A DNA stretch of 64,000 nucleotides. Source: Micromonospora vinacea. Its GTDB lineage: Bacteria; Actinomycetota; Actinomycetes; Mycobacteriales; Micromonosporaceae. The notes beneath the pieces were generated by a model. That model searched no databases and had not been told where the DNA came from. It saw only the letters and a program-made list of their open reading frames with translations. The position numbers and the translations under genes were made by a program. Location: the NCBI RefSeq assembly GCF_015751785.1, contig NZ_JADOTY010000001.1, forward strand, positions 2,480,001-2,544,000. Reading direction: 5' to 3'. Shown here piece after piece: positions 61,814-64,000 of this stretch. The stretch's first letter is position 1. Each line of letters begins with the position of its first letter.

Positions 61814-63897
61814 CCGCCGAGACCGGGCGGCGCTGGACGCTGCGGGGCACGCACACCGAGTACACGGTGACGGTGCCGGCGCACGGCCGCTGGCTGGAAC
61901 TGGTCGCGTGGGGTCCGCACGGCGTCTCCGACGGGCCCTCGCCGGTCGCCTACGACGGCCCGGTCCCGTTCCTGACCGCCGGGGACGCCGCCCCCATCGA
62001 GTACGCCACCGACGCCGACCGCCCGTTCACCGGCGCCGACCTGGTGATCGAGACCTCGAACGGGCAACGCCGGGTGGGCTTCGTGCACACCGACGTACGG
62101 GTCGACGCCGACCAGCGGGAGTTGGCCGTCGAGTTCGCCGACCCGGTCACCGGGCTTCGCGCCACAGTGCACTACCGGGTGCCCGTCAGCACCGACGTGG
62201 TGCAGCGGTGGGTCGAGCTGACCAACGGCGGCAGCGACGCGCTGCGGGTGGTCCGGGCCGGATCGGGCGGGTTCTGTGTACCGACGCCGCACGGCGCGCT
62301 GCTCAGCCACCAGTGGGGGCAGTGGGAGCAGGAGTTCCAGCTCTCCCACGTCGAGCTGGGTCACGGCACGTTCAGCATCGGCAGCTCCCAGGGCGTACCC
62401 GGGCATCTGCACGTGCCCTGGCTGGCCGTGCGCGACGCCGCCGAGCCGGCCGGTCCCGCGTGGGGGATGGCACTGGCCTGGACCGGCTCGTGGGAGATCA
62501 GCGCCGAGCGGGACACCGGCGGCCTGACCCGGGTCCGGGTCGGCCGTCAGCTGGTCGACGGCCCGCTGGAGTTGGCCGCCGGCGAACGGCTGTCCCTGCC
62601 GGTCGCCACCGGGGCGTACAGCCCGGACGGCCTGGACGGGCTGGCCCGGGTCTGGCACACCCACCAGCGGTTGCTGGCCGGAGAGCGGCTCACCCCCCGC
62701 CCGGTGCTCTACAACTCCTGGGAGGCGACCTATTTCGCCGTCGAGGCGCAGAGTCAGCTCGCGCTCGCCCGGATCGCCGCCGAGCTGGGCGTGGAGACGT
62801 TCGTCGTGGACGACGGCTGGTTCGTGGGCCGCGACGACGACACCGCCGGGCTGGGCGACTGGACACCCGACCCGGCGAAGTTCCCGGCCGGGTTCGACAC
62901 GTTCATCGCCGACGTCCGCGCCCTCGGGCTGAACTTCGGTCTCTGGGTCGAGCCGGAGTGCGTCAACCCGAAGTCCTCCCTGTACGCCGAGCACCCGGAC
63001 TGGGTCTACTCCGTCGACGGCCGGCCGCTCACCCCGGTCCGTAACCAGTACCTGCTCGACCTGGGTCGGCCGGAGGTCGCCGAGTTCGTCCACTCCACAG
63101 TCGACGGTCTGCTGCACCGGTACGACATCGACTACCTGAAGTGGGACTTCAACCGGCCGCGTACCGAGCCGGGTCGACCCGGTGGGGTGAGCCCACTCGA
63201 CCTGGACGGCGCGCACGTCGCCAACCTGCACCGCATCTACGAGCGGTTGCGCCGGGACCACCCCGGGGTGCTGATCGAGGCGTGCGCCGGCGGGGGCGCA
63301 CGGACCGACCTGGCGATGGCCGCCCGGGCCGACGTCTTCTGGCCCAGCGACAACACCGGCCCACTGGACCGGCTGGCCATCCAGTACGGCTTCCTGCACG
63401 CCAACGCCCCGCACCTGCTCAGCTCCTGGGTCACCGACGCGCCCGGCCTGTTCGACAGCCGGCCCCGAACGCTGGCGTTCCGGTTCGTCCTGGCGATGGC
63501 CGGTGTGCTCGGCATCGGCGCTGACATCCGGGCGTGGACCCCCGCCGAGCGGGCCGAAGCGTCCGGCTGGATCGCCCGCTACAAGGAGATCCGGGACGTC
63601 GTCACGCGCGGCGAGGTGCACCTGATCGGTGGCCCCGACCAGGCCCGCTGCGCGGTGCAGTACACCGCGCCGGACGAGGACCGGGTGGTCGTCCTGGCCT
63701 GGCACACCGGCCGGCTCGACGGCGCCGGGCTGCTCCCGTCCCGCCCCGTTCGGTTGCCAGTGCGCGGCCTCGACCCGGCGGCCCGTTACTCCCACGGCGA
63801 CCAGCACTACTCCGGCAGCCACCTCGCCAGCATCGGCCTGCCCGTGCAGTGGAGCGCGACCCACGACGCCGACCTCATCGTGCTGACCCGCGACTGA
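61810..63897 (+). CDS. Alpha-galactosidase, glycoside hydrolase family 36
   Basis: 695 residues, cytosolic (no signal peptide). N-terminal beta-supersandwich, then the catalytic barrel starting near residue 295 (PVLYNSWEATYF, VDDGWFVGR). Nucleophile Asp446 in LKWDFNR, acid/base Asp514 in WPSDNTG. It hydrolyses imported alpha-galactosides such as melibiose or raffinose to galactose, which feeds the oxidative pathway encoded on the other strand. GTG start overlapping the permease stop. Confidence 0.95.
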   Translation: MTAETGRRWTLRGTHTEYTVTVPAHGRWLELVAWGPHGVSDGPSPVAYDGPVPFLTAGDAAPIEYATDADRPFTGADLVIETSNGQRRVGFVHTDVRVDADQRELAVEFADPVTGLRATVHYRVPVSTDVVQRWVELTNGGSDALRVVRAGSGGFCVPTPHGALLSHQWGQWEQEFQLSHVELGHGTFSIGSSQGVPGHLHVPWLAVRDAAEPAGPAWGMALAWTGSWEISAERDTGGLTRVRVGRQLVDGPLELAAGERLSLPVATGAYSPDGLDGLARVWHTHQRLLAGERLTPRPVLYNSWEATYFAVEAQSQLALARIAAELGVETFVVDDGWFVGRDDDTAGLGDWTPDPAKFPAGFDTFIADVRALGLNFGLWVEPECVNPKSSLYAEHPDWVYSVDGRPLTPVRNQYLLDLGRPEVAEFVHSTVDGLLHRYDIDYLKWDFNRPRTEPGRPGGVSPLDLDGAHVANLHRIYERLRRDHPGVLIEACAGGGARTDLAMAARADVFWPSDNTGPLDRLAIQYGFLHANAPHLLSSWVTDAPGLFDSRPRTLAFRFVLAMAGVLGIGADIRAWTPAERAEASGWIARYKEIRDVVTRGEVHLIGGPDQARCAVQYTAPDEDRVVVLAWHTGRLDGAGLLPSRPVRLPVRGLDPAARYSHGDQHYSGSHLASIGLPVQWSATHDADLIVLTRD

Positions 63898-63943
63898 GAT
63901 CGGAGCACCACCACCCCCACCCCCGAGGGACAGGAGTACCTCC

Positions 63944-64000
63944 ATGCGCCTGAACCGACAGCTGACCGCCGCCCTGGCCGTGCTCGGCCTGGGCCTGGCC
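63944..64000 (+). CDS. Start of an exported protein (cut by window end)
   Basis: ATG with ACAGGAG upstream. Only 19 codons are visible: a basic start (MRLNRQ) and the hydrophobic part of a signal peptide (LTAALAVLGLGLA). It lies 46 bp after the alpha-galactosidase stop, probably the next gene of the operon, perhaps a secreted glycosidase. Function cannot be judged. Confidence 0.6.
   Translation, partial: MRLNRQLTAALAVLGLGLA

Noticed and set aside
61441..63945. An 834-codon minus-strand open frame opposite the alpha-galactosidase
   Set aside because: Mirror-frame shadow; the plus strand contains the complete GH36 catalytic motifs.

Overview
The window is high-GC actinobacterial chromosome. 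The gene families (type VII secretion, mycosin, CsoR/CopZ/CopA, KdpF to KdpE, ECF42-type sigma factor), the heavy use of GTG starts, tight ATGA/GTGA overlaps and terminators without U-tracts fit a Micromonosporaceae genome (Micromonospora or Salinispora type). That assignment is inference. I see no rRNA, tRNA, CRISPR array, transposase or integrase.

Region by region. 1-12.3 kb: a complete type VII (ESX) secretion locus with alternating gene orientation: a cut-off WXG100-like long protein, a small helical partner, EccB, EccE, EccD, EccC with three ATPase domains, two WXG100 substrates, and the mycosin MycP. 12.3-16.4 kb: an HTH regulator divergent from a beta-carbonic anhydrase, a secreted coiled-coil cell-wall-type protein preceded by a cyclic-di-AMP (ydaO/yuaA) riboswitch, and a YibE/F membrane protein. 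16.7-20.8 kb: copper island (CsoR divergent from CopZ, a His-rich exported protein and CopA) with two visible CsoR-type palindromes, then a CsbD protein. 20.9-28.5 kb: mixed housekeeping and accessory genes: an HTH/coiled-coil pair, exported hydrolase, methyltransferase, ECF sigma with its DGPF partner, DUF2786, DUF2243 and CtaG.

28.5-35.6 kb: a fatty-acid (probably branched-chain) beta-oxidation operon (acyl-CoA dehydrogenase, thiolase, FadB-like fusion, CaiB/racemase family), divergent from a TetR regulator. 35.7-38.6 kb: a small membrane protein divergent from a MarR regulator with paired operators, an anti-sigma-like membrane protein and a TRM11-like methyltransferase. 38.9-47.1 kb: the high-affinity potassium system, including two tiny genes, then KdpA, B, C, D and E. 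47.2-52.6 kb: a Tat-exported FAD oxidoreductase, SAV_915-like, universal-stress and dienelactone-hydrolase genes, and a Yellow/MRJP-type protein.

52.6-64 kb: a catabolic island that reads as a full oxidative (De Ley-Doudoroff-type) route for alpha-galactosides: ABC importer and GH36 alpha-galactosidase on the plus strand; sugar dehydrogenase, GntR regulator, galactonate-type dehydratase, aldose epimerase, KDPG/KDPGal aldolase, 2-keto-3-deoxy sugar kinase and SMP-30 lactonase on the minus strand, around one AT-rich divergent control region.

Four long hairpin-forming intergenic elements occur between 28.4 and 38.7 kb. One of them supplies the stop codons of two convergent genes. Several long minus- or plus-strand open frames are antisense shadows caused by GC-rich codon bias and are left out.
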